A stretch of DNA of 64,000 bases from an uncultured Methanocorpusculum sp. (GCF_963667985.1 NZ_OY764081.1:806001-870000), one strand, 5' to 3'; counted from the stretch's first letter, positions 50,935 to 60,172 are shown. Numbers and translations are program-made. The notes: a model not told the origin generated them from the sequence alone.

Positions 50935-52899
50935 TTACCAGCGGGAAAACCCGCCACCGCCCATCATACCATATGAGGTCGTACCGTACGATCCGGCAGT
51001 CTCGTTCAGCGTGATAGATTCGACGATTGAGCCGATCGCAAGCGTATAGGTCGAACCGATCGCCATATCTGGCATACTGATGATCACGGAATTGAACGAG
51101 ATCGACGGCGTATAGGTGAGAAGGACGTTCCCTGATGCGTCGGTAAGGGAAATCGTGGTTCCGGACGCGGCACTTGTATCGAAGTTATACATGAGGGAAG
51201 GCTGTCCTGATGAAGAAGCGAATCCTTCCGCCATGGATAAACTTCCAACTGCCAATACCGTTCCGCCGTTTACGACGCATGTTCCTCCCGATTCCGTGCC
51301 GGCATCGATTGCGCTGTTTCCGTTATTGTTTGCCTCGACAAAGAGTGTGCCTCCGTTGATCGTGATATCACCGTTGGAATCAACGCCGTCACCTGAGGTC
51401 GAGAACACGGAAATTACTCCGCCGTTGATCGTAAGGGTCGGCAGATCACTGCTTCCCGTAACGGTTGAAGTGAAGGTGTCGGTATCAAATCCGCCGCCAC
51501 CCATCATCATGAATCCGCTCGAATCTGCCCCGCCGCCGGCATTCATACCGTCATCGGTCGAGGTTATGTCGATCTGCCCTCCGTTGATGGTAATGTTGGA
51601 TCCTTCCAGACCTTCGTAACTTTGGGTGACGGTGATGGATCCAGCATCTATTACGAGATCATCATCGGCATGCATGCCGTCATCACCCGAAGCGATGGAG
51701 AATGTGCCGCCCGATATCGTGATATCGCCGTTCGAGTGGATACCATCATCTTCGCAGTCGAGGGTGATCGTACCGCCGGAGATGAGAACCAGCTCATTGG
51801 CCTTCAGACCTTTTGCACTCACGCCGTCGTCAGTGGTCGTAGTTGTCCCGCTATCCGGGGCGAAACCCTGACCGCCGCCCATATTGGCAGTCATATTTCC
51901 GTCGAAGCTCGGGCGGGTCATATTCAGATCGCTCGTCATATTGATGTCCGACGAAACAGGCATCGTGGTCATATCAGGAACACTGCCCGTAAATCCGGAA
52001 TTTCCAGAAATTACTGTCCCGCTTCCTTCGCCCGTTGTGATATCGATCTCCCCTCCGGCGACACGGAGAACGGTTACGGCTTCGATACCGTCACCCGTTG
52101 AGGTGATCGTGATACTGCCTCCATCGATCGAGACGAATCCCTTTTCTTCATCATCCGTCTGGTCAGACTGGATACCCTCATCGCCGGCAGTAATGGTTAT
52201 AGTCCCGTCATAAATCTTCACTGACTCCTTTCCGTGGAGACCGTCGCCTACTGCGGTCAATACATAGGTGCCGCCGGTGATCACAAGATCCCCCTGGGAA
52301 GCGATCGCATGGAGATAATTACCAGTCACGATAAGTGTTCCCTGACCATTGAGCGTGAGATCGCTTCGCGAATAGATCGTAGCTTTGGCTTCCTTGGCGT
52401 CGATCGTCGAGATATATTCACTGCCGTCTTCAAGAGTATTTACACTGCCTTCTGCCAGAGTGATGAAAACTTTGTCGGCCTGTGCCACGTAAATCGCCGG
52501 ATTATCCGAACAGGAGATTGTAACGCCGTCAAGAACGAGCTGAACCTTGTCACTCTCGCCGGCATATATCACGATCTGGCCGTCCGAAAGACTGCCACTT
52601 ACAACGTATGTGCCTTCATCGGTGATGGTTATCACATCATTATAGACGGAGGCCCCGGATCCTTGAACAGTGCTCGCCCCGTCGGCAAGATAGAGAATCG
52701 TCGCTGACGTTTCATCATAGGAGGGATCGAGATCCCGGTCCGTGTACGTAACGTCGATGGTGAGACCGTCATCGGAGACACTGGTCGTTTCTGTAAAGCC
52801 AAGAACACCTGGAGCAAACATGATTGAACAGGTAAATCCAATGCCGAGTGCCAGAAGAACGAACGTAGCGACGGTGGTTCGCTTTTCAGATGAATCCAT
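50935..52899 (-). CDS. Surface carbohydrate-binding (DUF4353) repeat protein
   Basis: A 654-aa acidic, low-complexity protein. An N-terminal signal-anchor helix (TVATFVLLALGIGFTCSIMFAP) sends it outside. DUF4353-type core GTYVVSGSLSDGQIVIYAG and LDGVTISCSDNPAIYV leads into repeats of about 22-25 residues, with DDG followed by SGG: DDGVSAKG, DDGIHSNG, DDGMHADD, DDGMNAGG. These suit a beta-helix with calcium-binding Asp turns. Rich in Ser/Thr/Gly, ends in GGGFSRW. Function: cell-surface carbohydrate or Ca2+ binding, by family name only. About 270 bp without a gene precedes it. Confidence 0.82.
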   Translation of the reverse strand: MDSSEKRTTVATFVLLALGIGFTCSIMFAPGVLGFTETTSVSDDGLTIDVTYTDRDLDPSYDETSATILYLADGASTVQGSGASVYNDVITITDEGTYVVSGSLSDGQIVIYAGESDKVQLVLDGVTISCSDNPAIYVAQADKVFITLAEGSVNTLEDGSEYISTIDAKEAKATIYSRSDLTLNGQGTLIVTGNYLHAIASQGDLVITGGTYVLTAVGDGLHGKESVKIYDGTITITAGDEGIQSDQTDDEEKGFVSIDGGSITITSTGDGIEAVTVLRVAGGEIDITTGEGSGTVISGNSGFTGSVPDMTTMPVSSDINMTSDLNMTRPSFDGNMTANMGGGQGFAPDSGTTTTTDDGVSAKGLKANELVLISGGTITLDCEDDGIHSNGDITISGGTFSIASGDDGMHADDDLVIDAGSITVTQSYEGLEGSNITINGGQIDITSTDDGMNAGGGADSSGFMMMGGGGFDTDTFTSTVTGSSDLPTLTINGGVISVFSTSGDGVDSNGDITINGGTLFVEANNNGNSAIDAGTESGGTCVVNGGTVLAVGSLSMAEGFASSSGQPSLMYNFDTSAASGTTISLTDASGNVLLTYTPSISFNSVIISMPDMAIGSTYTLAIGSIVESITLNETAGSYGTTSYGMMGGGGFSRW

Positions 52900-53179
52900 T
52901 CATCTCACCCCGCCATGCAGCATGCTTTTTTGATCCTGGGTCGATTCGGAAATAGAGTCCCCTGTCTGGTATTTTGTGCATCCATGGGATGCTTGAGGAG
53001 AGGTTGTCATATTTTTCCTTCCATTATACATTTTGAGAGTAAGCATCCGTGTTTTCCCGCTGCAGTTTTTGCAGGAGGTCAGTAGATCCTTTTTCCTCTC
53101 ATTCTCGAATATATATGCAAGTAAAACATATTTAACATTTTGGTGCAGTAACTATACATAATCCTTGTTCGAGAGGAGT

Positions 53180-54109
53180 TCAGAAGAGAGATTTCTGCCC
53201 TTCGCGTAACCGGATCTGACAGGCATTCGTCACGACATCGCTGTCTCTCCTTGTTCCAATCAAAAAAGGTGATGAAGGATCATGGAGCGATCTGTTATGC
53301 CGGACGGTTTCTGAATCATAATTCGCATAACAGTAGACACACCCGTGCCCGCAGGTATTGTAGGCGCCGATATCACCGTTCAGCAGGCATGAGCAGGAAC
53401 TGCGTGTCGAGGTGCTGCCGGAATCATGACGAAGTTTTTGCCCGACCGCACGTTCGATGACCTCCCAGGTAAGACACCCGGAGCAATCGACCCCAAAGGG
53501 TGCCAGATCAGAGCCTTCGGCGCATGATTTGATTTTTATCCTGTGCTCGCGGCCAATTTCGCTAAAGGCTTTTCCAAGAGCGAGGCGGTCAGTTTGTTCC
53601 ACTTCTTTTCCGGCAGGGAAGTTTCGTCTGGTTTTTTCATAGCGGTCGAGAAAACTGATCACGCAGACGTCGGTGTATCCGGCAAGTTTCGCTGCCATTT
53701 TTTCAAACGAAGCGATATGATATTCGAGGGAATACGTCTCCGTCAAAAAAATCGGATCATACCGCCAGCCGATGCGATGTAATCCTACGATTCGGGAGAG
53801 TTGCTGAAATGATTCGATCACCTGGTCGACCGAAGGAACGTAAGGTTCGATCTCTTTTCCGTACGGGGTTATGGTGACATACCAGAACTGACCGAATTCG
53901 TCCAGTTCGTGGATCCGGGAAAGCATTGGGAGAGGATTTTTGGTACAGAAGTTGATACAGTCGACAATCCTTGGATCGAGCAGATACTTGGTGACCTTAT
54001 GAGGATAATACGGGTTTCGAACAAGAACATACCCTTCTCTGATACGATTGTAGAACCATTCGCTGAAGAATGCAGGGATGTCTGTCCTGCTTCCGGTATT
54101 GAGGATCAT
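53180..54109 (-). CDS. DUF1848 Fe-S protein
   Basis: A 309-aa protein matching DUF1848: N-terminal ILNTGSRTDIPAFFSEWFYNR, VDCINFCTKNPLPML, FWYVTITPYGKEIEP, WRYDPIFLTE, and a C-terminal cysteine cluster CSCLLNGDIGAYNTC then CVYCYANYD. The last CxxxCxxC (GHGCVYC with preceding Cys) looks like a radical SAM-type cluster motif placed at the end of the protein. No partner is seen. Function unknown. Confidence 0.85.
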   Translation of the reverse strand: MILNTGSRTDIPAFFSEWFYNRIREGYVLVRNPYYPHKVTKYLLDPRIVDCINFCTKNPLPMLSRIHELDEFGQFWYVTITPYGKEIEPYVPSVDQVIESFQQLSRIVGLHRIGWRYDPIFLTETYSLEYHIASFEKMAAKLAGYTDVCVISFLDRYEKTRRNFPAGKEVEQTDRLALGKAFSEIGREHRIKIKSCAEGSDLAPFGVDCSGCLTWEVIERAVGQKLRHDSGSTSTRSSCSCLLNGDIGAYNTCGHGCVYCYANYDSETVRHNRSLHDPSSPFLIGTRRDSDVVTNACQIRLREGQKSLF

Positions 54110-54236
54110 GGTCGGTTCACTTTGATAAAGTTTCTTTTCGAGGGGATAAAAGGGATGCGGGGAAAGAAAACAAGGCCTTAGTAAAGATCAAGAGATCGAC
54201 CTCAAACTGTTTTCTTTTAACTGAGAGATTGATTTA

Positions 54237-54923
54237 TCACCCACAATAATCTTCACGATACTCGGCCCGTAGTTCAGCATAATATTCATTCATTAATTCT
54301 TTGTTTTGATAAATTGGGGCACACAGACCATCAAGAGTCCCAGGCAACCAATTTATCACAAGAGCGAGATTTTCAATAATAAATACAACGATAGAATCTT
54401 TCAATAATGGTTTTCCATTTATGTCCACCGGATAACGGAATGTTTGTCCATGATTGTCCTGAGATAGTTCTTTGATAAAATGATTCATTGTAAGAAAAAT
54501 CTCTCTTCCTTCAATGTCAAGGTCAGAGTATTCTTTCCATTCATAGACTACTTTAAATATTTTTTTGCATTCACCCCATAGCTGAAACAAATTATGACCC
54601 TTTGAAAAACCTGTATCATCTCCAATTAATGGTCTGCCGATTAGCATGATTTCTTTGAACTTAAGTTCAAGATAATGTGAAAAAAGATAAAATATTGGAT
54701 AGCCAAAGGTGTCTGTGGTAAGTCTTCCTTCCATTACAGATTTTATAAGTTCTTCAACTGCACTGAGGTAACCCCTTGCATATGTACCCCAAATCTCATC
54801 CGGACCCCACATCCCTGCACGATATACATAGCCGGCATTATAGGGATTTTTAGCACGCTCAAATAACGATGACTTTCTGTCAGGTATAGAATCAAAATAG
54901 CTCATTGATTTACTGTTGTTCAC
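54237..54923 (-). CDS. Hypothetical 228-aa protein, AT-rich, HEPN-like pattern
   Basis: Not recognised as a named family. The central helix pair FYLFSHYLELKFKEIMLIG and GFSKGHNLFQLWGECKKIFK resembles HEPN-like helical domains (long helices with HYLEL and HxL). DNA is clearly more AT-rich than neighbours, and it lies directly on the 3' side of tRNA-Thr, the usual integration side. HEPN proteins often serve in toxin or defence systems, but no partner gene is present and the R-x4-6-H RNase motif is not seen. Confidence 0.55.
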   Translation of the reverse strand: MNNSKSMSYFDSIPDRKSSLFERAKNPYNAGYVYRAGMWGPDEIWGTYARGYLSAVEELIKSVMEGRLTTDTFGYPIFYLFSHYLELKFKEIMLIGRPLIGDDTGFSKGHNLFQLWGECKKIFKVVYEWKEYSDLDIEGREIFLTMNHFIKELSQDNHGQTFRYPVDINGKPLLKDSIVVFIIENLALVINWLPGTLDGLCAPIYQNKELMNEYYAELRAEYREDYCG

Positions 54924-55048
54924 TGTGATTATTTAATGCTGGCGTGAATCCAATTCAACAGGACAAATGAATGTGGGTGGATACTCGGAAAAAATTCACT
55001 AATTTCAGAATAAATGATTAATATTTTAATTTTGATTTCAGAAAAAGA

Positions 55049-55120
55049 AGCCTCAGGCGAGAGTTGAACTCGCGACCTCGTCCTTACCAAGGACGCGCTA
55101 TGCCACTAAGCCACTGAGGC
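55049..55120 (-). tRNA. tRNA-Thr (anticodon GGT)
   Basis: Reverse complement folds: acceptor GCCTCAG/CTGAGGC, anticodon stem CGTCC/GGACG with loop TTGGTAA (anticodon GGT), T arm GCGAG-TTCAACT-CTCGC, discriminator T. CCA not encoded, no intron. Confidence 0.95.
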
Positions 55121-55235
55121 AACAAAATATTGCGATAACAACATACAACTCAGACTCATTTAAACATTATGAATCGAGAGCAGTATTTTGAAACTGAAAA
55201 CGTCCACCTACCGAAAAAGAAGGGGGAAAGTTTGC

Positions 55236-56462
55236 TCACGCGCACAACAACGTAAGGATCGTTTTTGCAGCGGCAAAACCCGTGGAAAACGCCGCCTGAA
55301 TATTATATCCTCCCGTATCCCCGTCCAAATCCATCACTTCTCCTGCAAAAAATACGCCCGGAGCGATCTTCGACTCGCAGGTTTTTTTGTTGATCTCTGT
55401 GAGAGACACGCCACCCGCCGTACAGATTGCCGCATTGAAATCGCCAAGCCGGGAAATTGTGACCGGAAATGCCGTCAGATTTTCGATCAACGCGGCACGC
55501 ATCTTCGATGTGAACTGACTGCCGGTCGTTCCCTCGGGAATGCCGGACGCTTCCACCAGGGCACGGATCAGACGGTCCGGACAGGAAAGACCGAAAAGCA
55601 GATTCTGAATCTGCTTTCCCCCGGATGCGGCAGTCCTCTCTTTGAGAAGCGTATCCACTCCCTCCGGAGAGAGAGGAGTGAACGCGATTTTGAGCAGATC
55701 GCCCGCACGCATCCATCTCGACGCATCCAGAATCACCGGACCCGAATACCCAAAGCGGGTGATCAGCAGATCGCCCTCACGGGTCAGCAGTTTTTTCCCT
55801 TCCCGCCAGATACTGACCTTTGCCGGAAGAGAAATCCCGGAGAGATCTTTGAGAGGGTGATCATCGACATACACCGGAGTCAAAGCCGGTTCCGGCGAAA
55901 CGATCGTATGGCCAAGAGATTCTGCAAAACCATACCCGTCTCCCGTCGAACCGGTCCCAGGATACGACATCCCGCCGGTCGCGATCACCACATACTTTGC
56001 CCGATATGCCGCAAAAAACGTCTCGACAGAATACCCGTTCGCATTCGACGTTATCGCTTTCACTCCTTCCGAATAATTGATCTCGATTCCCGCCTCATCG
56101 CAGGCGGAAAGCAACGCATCCAGCACGTCATCCGCGAGAAGAGAGACAGGAAACACCTTCCCGTTCTCGTTTGCGAAAAAAGGAACGCCACGGTGTTCGA
56201 AAAAATCCGTCACGGCACGATTCGAACACGCCATCAGAGAAGGCTTCACAAAATTTCCATGATCACCGTAGTTTGCGGTGAACGTTTTCACATCGCCGGC
56301 ATGCGTGAGATTACACTGACCGGAACCGGCCAGCAGAAGTTTTCTGCCCGGAAGTTTCATCTTTTCCAGGATCAGAACCTTCGCCGGAGCAAGATTTGCA
56401 GCGCAGAATAACCCGGCAGGCCCTGTTCCAATCACGATCACATCATACTCGCCCAGACTCAT
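55236..56462 (-). CDS. HI0933/YhiN-family FAD-dependent oxidoreductase
   Basis: A 408-aa flavoprotein. The FAD Rossmann motif is VIGTGPAGLFCAANL, then KLPGRKLLLAGSGQCNLTHAG (family signature), VIATGGMSYPGTGSTGDGYGFAESLGH, and the C-terminal CTAGGVSLTEINKKT and MDLDGDTGGYNIQAAFSTG. It probably acts on hydrophobic or aminoacid-like substrates; none is established. ATG at 56462 is chosen. Divergent to rps15 with 268 bp between. Confidence 0.87.
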   Translation of the reverse strand: MSLGEYDVIVIGTGPAGLFCAANLAPAKVLILEKMKLPGRKLLLAGSGQCNLTHAGDVKTFTANYGDHGNFVKPSLMACSNRAVTDFFEHRGVPFFANENGKVFPVSLLADDVLDALLSACDEAGIEINYSEGVKAITSNANGYSVETFFAAYRAKYVVIATGGMSYPGTGSTGDGYGFAESLGHTIVSPEPALTPVYVDDHPLKDLSGISLPAKVSIWREGKKLLTREGDLLITRFGYSGPVILDASRWMRAGDLLKIAFTPLSPEGVDTLLKERTAASGGKQIQNLLFGLSCPDRLIRALVEASGIPEGTTGSQFTSKMRAALIENLTAFPVTISRLGDFNAAICTAGGVSLTEINKKTCESKIAPGVFFAGEVMDLDGDTGGYNIQAAFSTGFAAAKTILTLLCA

Positions 56463-56487
56463 TGTATGTACTACGTCCCAAACCCTT

Positions 56488-56730
56488 ATTATAAATCCCC
56501 TCCCATATGTAAGAAGCACTTAGGTGCTGACTGAAGTAAGTCCGACGTGTCTGTCTGCTAAGACACTGCCTTATGGCTTTGGGATTACGACGAGTCAGCT
56601 GTAATATACATGCTGCTCTTTTCGTGACTTACGACCATACCTGTCAAATTATAGTATCCGCGAATACGTCGTCAGGTTGGTTCTCCGCCGGTACGGATGG
56701 CGGACAGTCTCATTCGCGAGGTGATAAATT
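56488..56730 (+). promoter_or_regulatory. Promoter and structured 5' leader of the rps15 operon
   Basis: TATTATAAAT at 56488-56497 predicts a start near 56515. From there come three hairpins in a row: AGCAC/GTGCT (56515-56528), GACT/AGTC (56529-56542), GTGTCT/AGACAC (56547-56566). Later GCGAAT (56660-56665) pairs with ATTCGC (56712-56717) around CCGCC/GGCGG (56685-56703), right before the GAGGTGAT ribosome site. This leader can fold so that the ribosome site borders the stem. Confidence 0.5.
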
Positions 56731-57189
56731 ATGGCACGAATGCATGCTAGAAGAAGAGGAATTGCATCCTCTGTCAGACCATACAGAAAAGAAGTCCCTG
56801 CCTGGTCCAACTCCGATGTCAAAGAGATCGAGGGTAAAATCGTCGAGCTGCGCAAAGCAGGTCTTACCTGTGCACAGATCGGTCTCGTTCTCCGTGACAA
56901 ACACGGAGTCCCGAACGTAAAACTCGCAACCGGCAAGAGAGTCAATGCCATTGTTCGTGAGAACGACCTTGACACCGACATCCCCGAAGATCTGCGTAAC
57001 CTTATGCACAAGGCACTCATGATGAGAAAACACCTTGAGCAGAACAGAAAAGACCTTCACAACAAGCGTCAGCTCCAGCTGACCGAAGCAAAGGTCCGCA
57101 GACTCGTAAAGTACTATGTTGGTACCAAACGCTTACCCGCTGGTTGGGTCTACAAGCCGGAGACTGCAGAGATTCTTCTGTCCAGATAA
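56731..57189 (+). CDS. rps15: 30S ribosomal protein S15 (uS15)
   Basis: A 152-aa archaeal/eukaryotic-type uS15 that binds 16S rRNA in the platform. It starts MARMHARRRGIASSVRPYRKEVP and ends VGTKRLPAGWVYKPETAEILL, with the central helical core ENDLDTDIPEDLRNLMHKALMMRKH. GAGGTGAT 5-6 bp upstream fixes the start. First gene of the rps15-DHH-pcc1-rps3ae operon. Confidence 0.97.
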   Translation: MARMHARRRGIASSVRPYRKEVPAWSNSDVKEIEGKIVELRKAGLTCAQIGLVLRDKHGVPNVKLATGKRVNAIVRENDLDTDIPEDLRNLMHKALMMRKHLEQNRKDLHNKRQLQLTEAKVRRLVKYYVGTKRLPAGWVYKPETAEILLSR

Positions 57190-57202
57190 ATCATCATAAC
57201 CT

Positions 57203-58402
57203 ATGTCACTTGAAGAAGCCGCCAAAACGATCGCCGACCGCCTGAGAGGAATGGAGTACGTGGAAATGTACACCCATCACGATGCGGACGGCATATCCTC
57301 GGCGGCGATTATGTCCATCGCCTTAAAACGGGCGGGCATCGCGTTTAGGCTCAGGTTCTTACCTGTTCTTAACGAAACCGATGTCACGAATCCGGACATT
57401 TCCCTTCTGTGTGACCTGGGTGCGTCGTGCGCCGGATTGCCGGAGACGACAATGATCATCGATCACCACGTGCCTTACACCACCTCGAAATATCATATCA
57501 ACCCGCGGCTGTTCGGCGTAGACGGCGAAACGGAACTTTCCGCTGCCGGCTGCGCTTATCTGGTCGCGAATGCCCTTTCAGATAACCGTGACCTTGTAGG
57601 TCTGGTTCTTCTCGGCATCATTGGAGATGGTCAGAAACTCGCCGGTATGAATGAAAAGATCATCGGCGAGGCGATAGCGAATAATCTGATAAATCCGGGA
57701 AAAGGAATCATTCTTCCCGGAAGGACAACCAAAGAACAGATCGAAGCGGCATCCTCTCCGTATCTTCCGGGTCTTTCCGGAAACAGCGGAGAAGCCGAAG
57801 ATATAATGAAGATCTGTTCGGCGAAGACCTCGGACGAGGCTTACCTTGGCTGTCTTTTATCGGAAATCATCGCACGATCAGACGCTTCATACGATGCTCT
57901 GATGAATCTCTACGGCGAAACCTGGGATCTTGAGCGGGAAAATATCCATAATGCCCATTCTCTGACGATGGTCGTCGACGCCTGCGGTAAAGCAGGCAAG
58001 ACCGAGATCGCGTTCGGACTGGCATGCGGGGATGCTTCCCTGCTGAAAGAAGCCTGGGAGATCGCCCTTTCTTTTAAGAAAAAGGTGATCACTGCCGCAG
58101 ATTCAGCCAAACAGATAACAAAGAATGCATGGATGGTCGAATCCGTCGATACGGTAAGCGATGTCGCCGACATGTTTGCCGAGTCGGAAAACTGGCCTCT
58201 TTTCGTTCTTTGCAGAGGAGAATCGTATCTGAAAGTCTCAGCGAGAGCCCCCCGTTCTGCAGACGTGGATTTCGAGCAGTTCATCGTGACTGCCGCAAAA
58301 ACATTCGGCGGAAAGGGCGGAGGTCATAAGACCAGGGCAGGTGGCGAGTTCCCGCTTGCCTGCGAGACTGAGTTTATCAGATCACTGGAGGCATTGGCAT
58401 GA
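57203..58402 (+). CDS. DHH-family phosphoesterase, archaeal RecJ-like
   Basis: A 399-aa DHH/DHHA1 protein. YTHHDADGISSAAIM and MIIDHHVPY hold the DHH metal ligands; GKGGGHKTRAGGEF near the C-terminus is DHHA1. Archaeal relatives are RecJ-like single-strand exonucleases, one of which associates with the replication GINS complex. The ribosomal operon location is conserved in euryarchaea (from memory) and fits a housekeeping role. Overlaps pcc1 by 4 bp. Confidence 0.9.
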   Translation: MSLEEAAKTIADRLRGMEYVEMYTHHDADGISSAAIMSIALKRAGIAFRLRFLPVLNETDVTNPDISLLCDLGASCAGLPETTMIIDHHVPYTTSKYHINPRLFGVDGETELSAAGCAYLVANALSDNRDLVGLVLLGIIGDGQKLAGMNEKIIGEAIANNLINPGKGIILPGRTTKEQIEAASSPYLPGLSGNSGEAEDIMKICSAKTSDEAYLGCLLSEIIARSDASYDALMNLYGETWDLERENIHNAHSLTMVVDACGKAGKTEIAFGLACGDASLLKEAWEIALSFKKKVITAADSAKQITKNAWMVESVDTVSDVADMFAESENWPLFVLCRGESYLKVSARAPRSADVDFEQFIVTAAKTFGGKGGGHKTRAGGEFPLACETEFIRSLEALA

Positions 58403-58650
58403 AGATATCCGGCGAGATCAGATCGAAAAATCTGCGTGCAGATGATATCGAAAAATCTCTTTCGCCGGACAACGGCGGGTTTATTGAAACTTCTTTTGAG
58501 GAGGGGTGTATTGTGGCGAGGGTGAACGGTGAGTCGCTTCGGTCGGTTATTGCGACAGTTGATGATTATCTGATGAATCTCTCGGTTGCAGAACGGCTCA
58601 TCGAGACGATCTGCGAAGAGAATACGTTAAAAAATACTTCAGGTGAATAA
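58399..58650 (+). CDS. pcc1: KEOPS complex subunit Pcc1
   Basis: An 83-aa KEOPS subunit that dimerises and binds Kae1 for t6A synthesis on tRNA. SGEIRSKNLRADDIEKSLSPDN and ARVNGESLRSVIATVDDYLMNLSVAERLI follow the family. Starts within the previous stop and ends 3 bp before rps3ae. Note that TrmO elsewhere in the window modifies the same t6A. Confidence 0.88.
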   Translation: MKISGEIRSKNLRADDIEKSLSPDNGGFIETSFEEGCIVARVNGESLRSVIATVDDYLMNLSVAERLIETICEENTLKNTSGE

Positions 58651-58653
58651 ACC

Positions 58654-59274
58654 ATGGCAAGAAAAAAGCAGAGTGGCGGACGCAAAGTCGAGGGCTGGAA
58701 GGCAAAGAACTGGTATAAAGTTCATGCACCGGAATTCCTCGGCAAGCAGTTCATTGGAGAGATCATCTCTTCAAATCCGGAAAACGTTCCGGGTCGTGTA
58801 TTGACGGTTAGTCTGGGCGAACTGATCCAGGACTATTCCAAACAGAATGTTCGTGCATCCTTTAAGATCATGAATGTTGCAGGAGATGCAGCATACACCC
58901 AGTTCAATGGTCACGAAATGACCAAAGAATTCGTTCGTGCAATGGTTAAGAAACGGGCCTCCCGTGTCGACAGCACGATCACGGTTACGCCCCTTGGCAG
59001 CACCCGTGAACTTCAGGTCACGATTACCGCATTCACTATCAACCACGCAAGACTTTCCCAGGTTCAGGAGCTTCGTGCAAAGATGGTGAAAGTCGTCGAA
59101 GATACCGCAAAGGAATCCGACTTCGAGTCCTTTGTTTCTGCCATGCTGAAAGGCGAACTTTCCAAGAAGATGTTCGCAGAATGCAAGCCGATCTTCCCGG
59201 TCCGCAGAATCGAGATCATCAAATCCGAGTCAGTCAGCTCTGCAGCAGACCGCGCAGCAGCTCTTATCCGTTAA
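58654..59274 (+). CDS. rps3ae: 30S ribosomal protein S3Ae (eS1)
   Basis: A 206-aa archaeal/eukaryotic-specific ribosomal protein at the mRNA exit. MARKKQSGGRKVEGWKAKNWYKVHAPEFLG, RVLTVSLGELIQDYSKQNV, and FPVRRIEIIKSE are hallmarks. Last gene of the operon; the DNA downstream (59275-59402) carries a T6 (59291-59296) as probable end. Confidence 0.96.
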   Translation: MARKKQSGGRKVEGWKAKNWYKVHAPEFLGKQFIGEIISSNPENVPGRVLTVSLGELIQDYSKQNVRASFKIMNVAGDAAYTQFNGHEMTKEFVRAMVKKRASRVDSTITVTPLGSTRELQVTITAFTINHARLSQVQELRAKMVKVVEDTAKESDFESFVSAMLKGELSKKMFAECKPIFPVRRIEIIKSESVSSAADRAAALIR

Positions 59275-59402
59275 ATTCGGATAAACTCATTTTTTTAGAG
59301 ATACGCCCTTACTGAATTTTTCCCTGCATGCAGGCTATTTTCCAAAAGGTATGATCAATGCTTACAGCGGGTAAAAAAGGAATATACTCTCAGTCATGAC
59401 GC

Positions 59403-59924
59403 TTACTGACCGGAAGAACCTGAGTCTATACTCATTTCTTCTTCGGTACATGAAGGAGACCACAAAAGACGGGAGAGGGAGATCCCGGGCCGCGGATTTT
59501 CGATGACGAGATTGTCACCATCCAAATACAGCGTCATCCCGGTGAACTCATCAGCGGAACAGAGGAGATGCTGCTCGGGGTGGGTCCCGCGCCTTATATC
59601 ACAGCGCATCTCGATCTTTTCGGCGGCCGATACAACGTAGGAGAGACGTTTTCCTGCCGGATGGGTTTTTGGGAGAGCGATCACCGGCAGATGATATGTT
59701 TTGACCATCTCGAGAAGATAAAGAGCAGGAAGGATCTCGCCACCTTCCGGTGCCGATACGATGATCAGATCACCAGGATAGACACCCTGCACTAGTTCCT
59801 CGGTGTCGGTTTCGATCAGAAGAGGAAATTTTTCTACGGCTTTTGCAATCAAAAGAAAAGAGATGGTTCCCCGGATGATGACCGGATGGTCACCAGCAAA
59901 AGGAACACGAAGGTCACCGGTCAT
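59403..59924 (-). CDS. Hypothetical archaeal protein, 173 aa
   Basis: Not recognised. Soluble alpha/beta protein, beginning MTGDLRVPFAGDHPVIIRGTIS, with YPGDLIIVSAPEGGEILPALYLLEMVKTYHLPVIALPKTHPAGKRLSYVVSAAE, which looks like a Rossmann-like or DHH-like alternation, and a Ser-rich, acidic tail. Co-transcribed with a zinc-ribbon gene ending 5 bp before its start. Conserved operon position may help, but function cannot be inferred. Confidence 0.6.
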   Translation of the reverse strand: MTGDLRVPFAGDHPVIIRGTISFLLIAKAVEKFPLLIETDTEELVQGVYPGDLIIVSAPEGGEILPALYLLEMVKTYHLPVIALPKTHPAGKRLSYVVSAAEKIEMRCDIRRGTHPEQHLLCSADEFTGMTLYLDGDNLVIENPRPGISLSRLLWSPSCTEEEMSIDSGSSGQ

Positions 59925-59929
59925 TACGA

Positions 59930-60088
59930 TTACATCTCGGTAACGTCATCTGACTGGCAGGTCGGGCACATCGGGTGTTTGCCAAGCCCGGTGAAGGTCG
60001 CCCCGCAGTCATTACATTTATACTTCTTGCCTCTGCCCTTTAAGGGGTCATTGAGGTCAACGTCGACAGGTCCGCCTGCTGAACACAT
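59930..60088 (-). CDS. Zinc-ribbon small protein
   Basis: A 52-aa protein with two knuckles, KYKCNDCGATF and HPMCPTCQSDD, spaced like a rubredoxin-type zinc ribbon. N-terminal VDVDLNDPLKGRGK is acidic/basic and flexible. Its stop is 5 bp before the next gene's ATG (59924), so the pair forms an operon. Possibly RNA- or protein-binding accessory; unknown. Confidence 0.75.
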   Translation of the reverse strand: MCSAGGPVDVDLNDPLKGRGKKYKCNDCGATFTGLGKHPMCPTCQSDDVTEM

Positions 60089-60172
60089 AATCCATTTCTT
60101 GGGCGGGTGAGGTATTATGCGTGTCGGTGGATAGCCAAACCCTATATAAAATGGCGATAAATATCAACACAA

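Noticed and set aside
52900-53179. A possible gene or RNA between the DUF4353 and DUF1848 genes
   Set aside because: Only short ORFs, no cloverleaf or strong hairpin; probably the promoter region of the surface-protein gene.
54110-55048. An attachment-site repeat of the tRNA-Thr 3' end beyond the AT-rich gene
   Set aside because: No clear second copy of the tRNA 3' sequence was seen between 54110 and 55048, and no integrase gene is nearby.
55188-56411. A 407-codon plus-strand ORF opposite the FAD oxidoreductase
   Set aside because: Very rich in Arg, Lys and His with no domain; the minus strand encodes the recognised flavoprotein.
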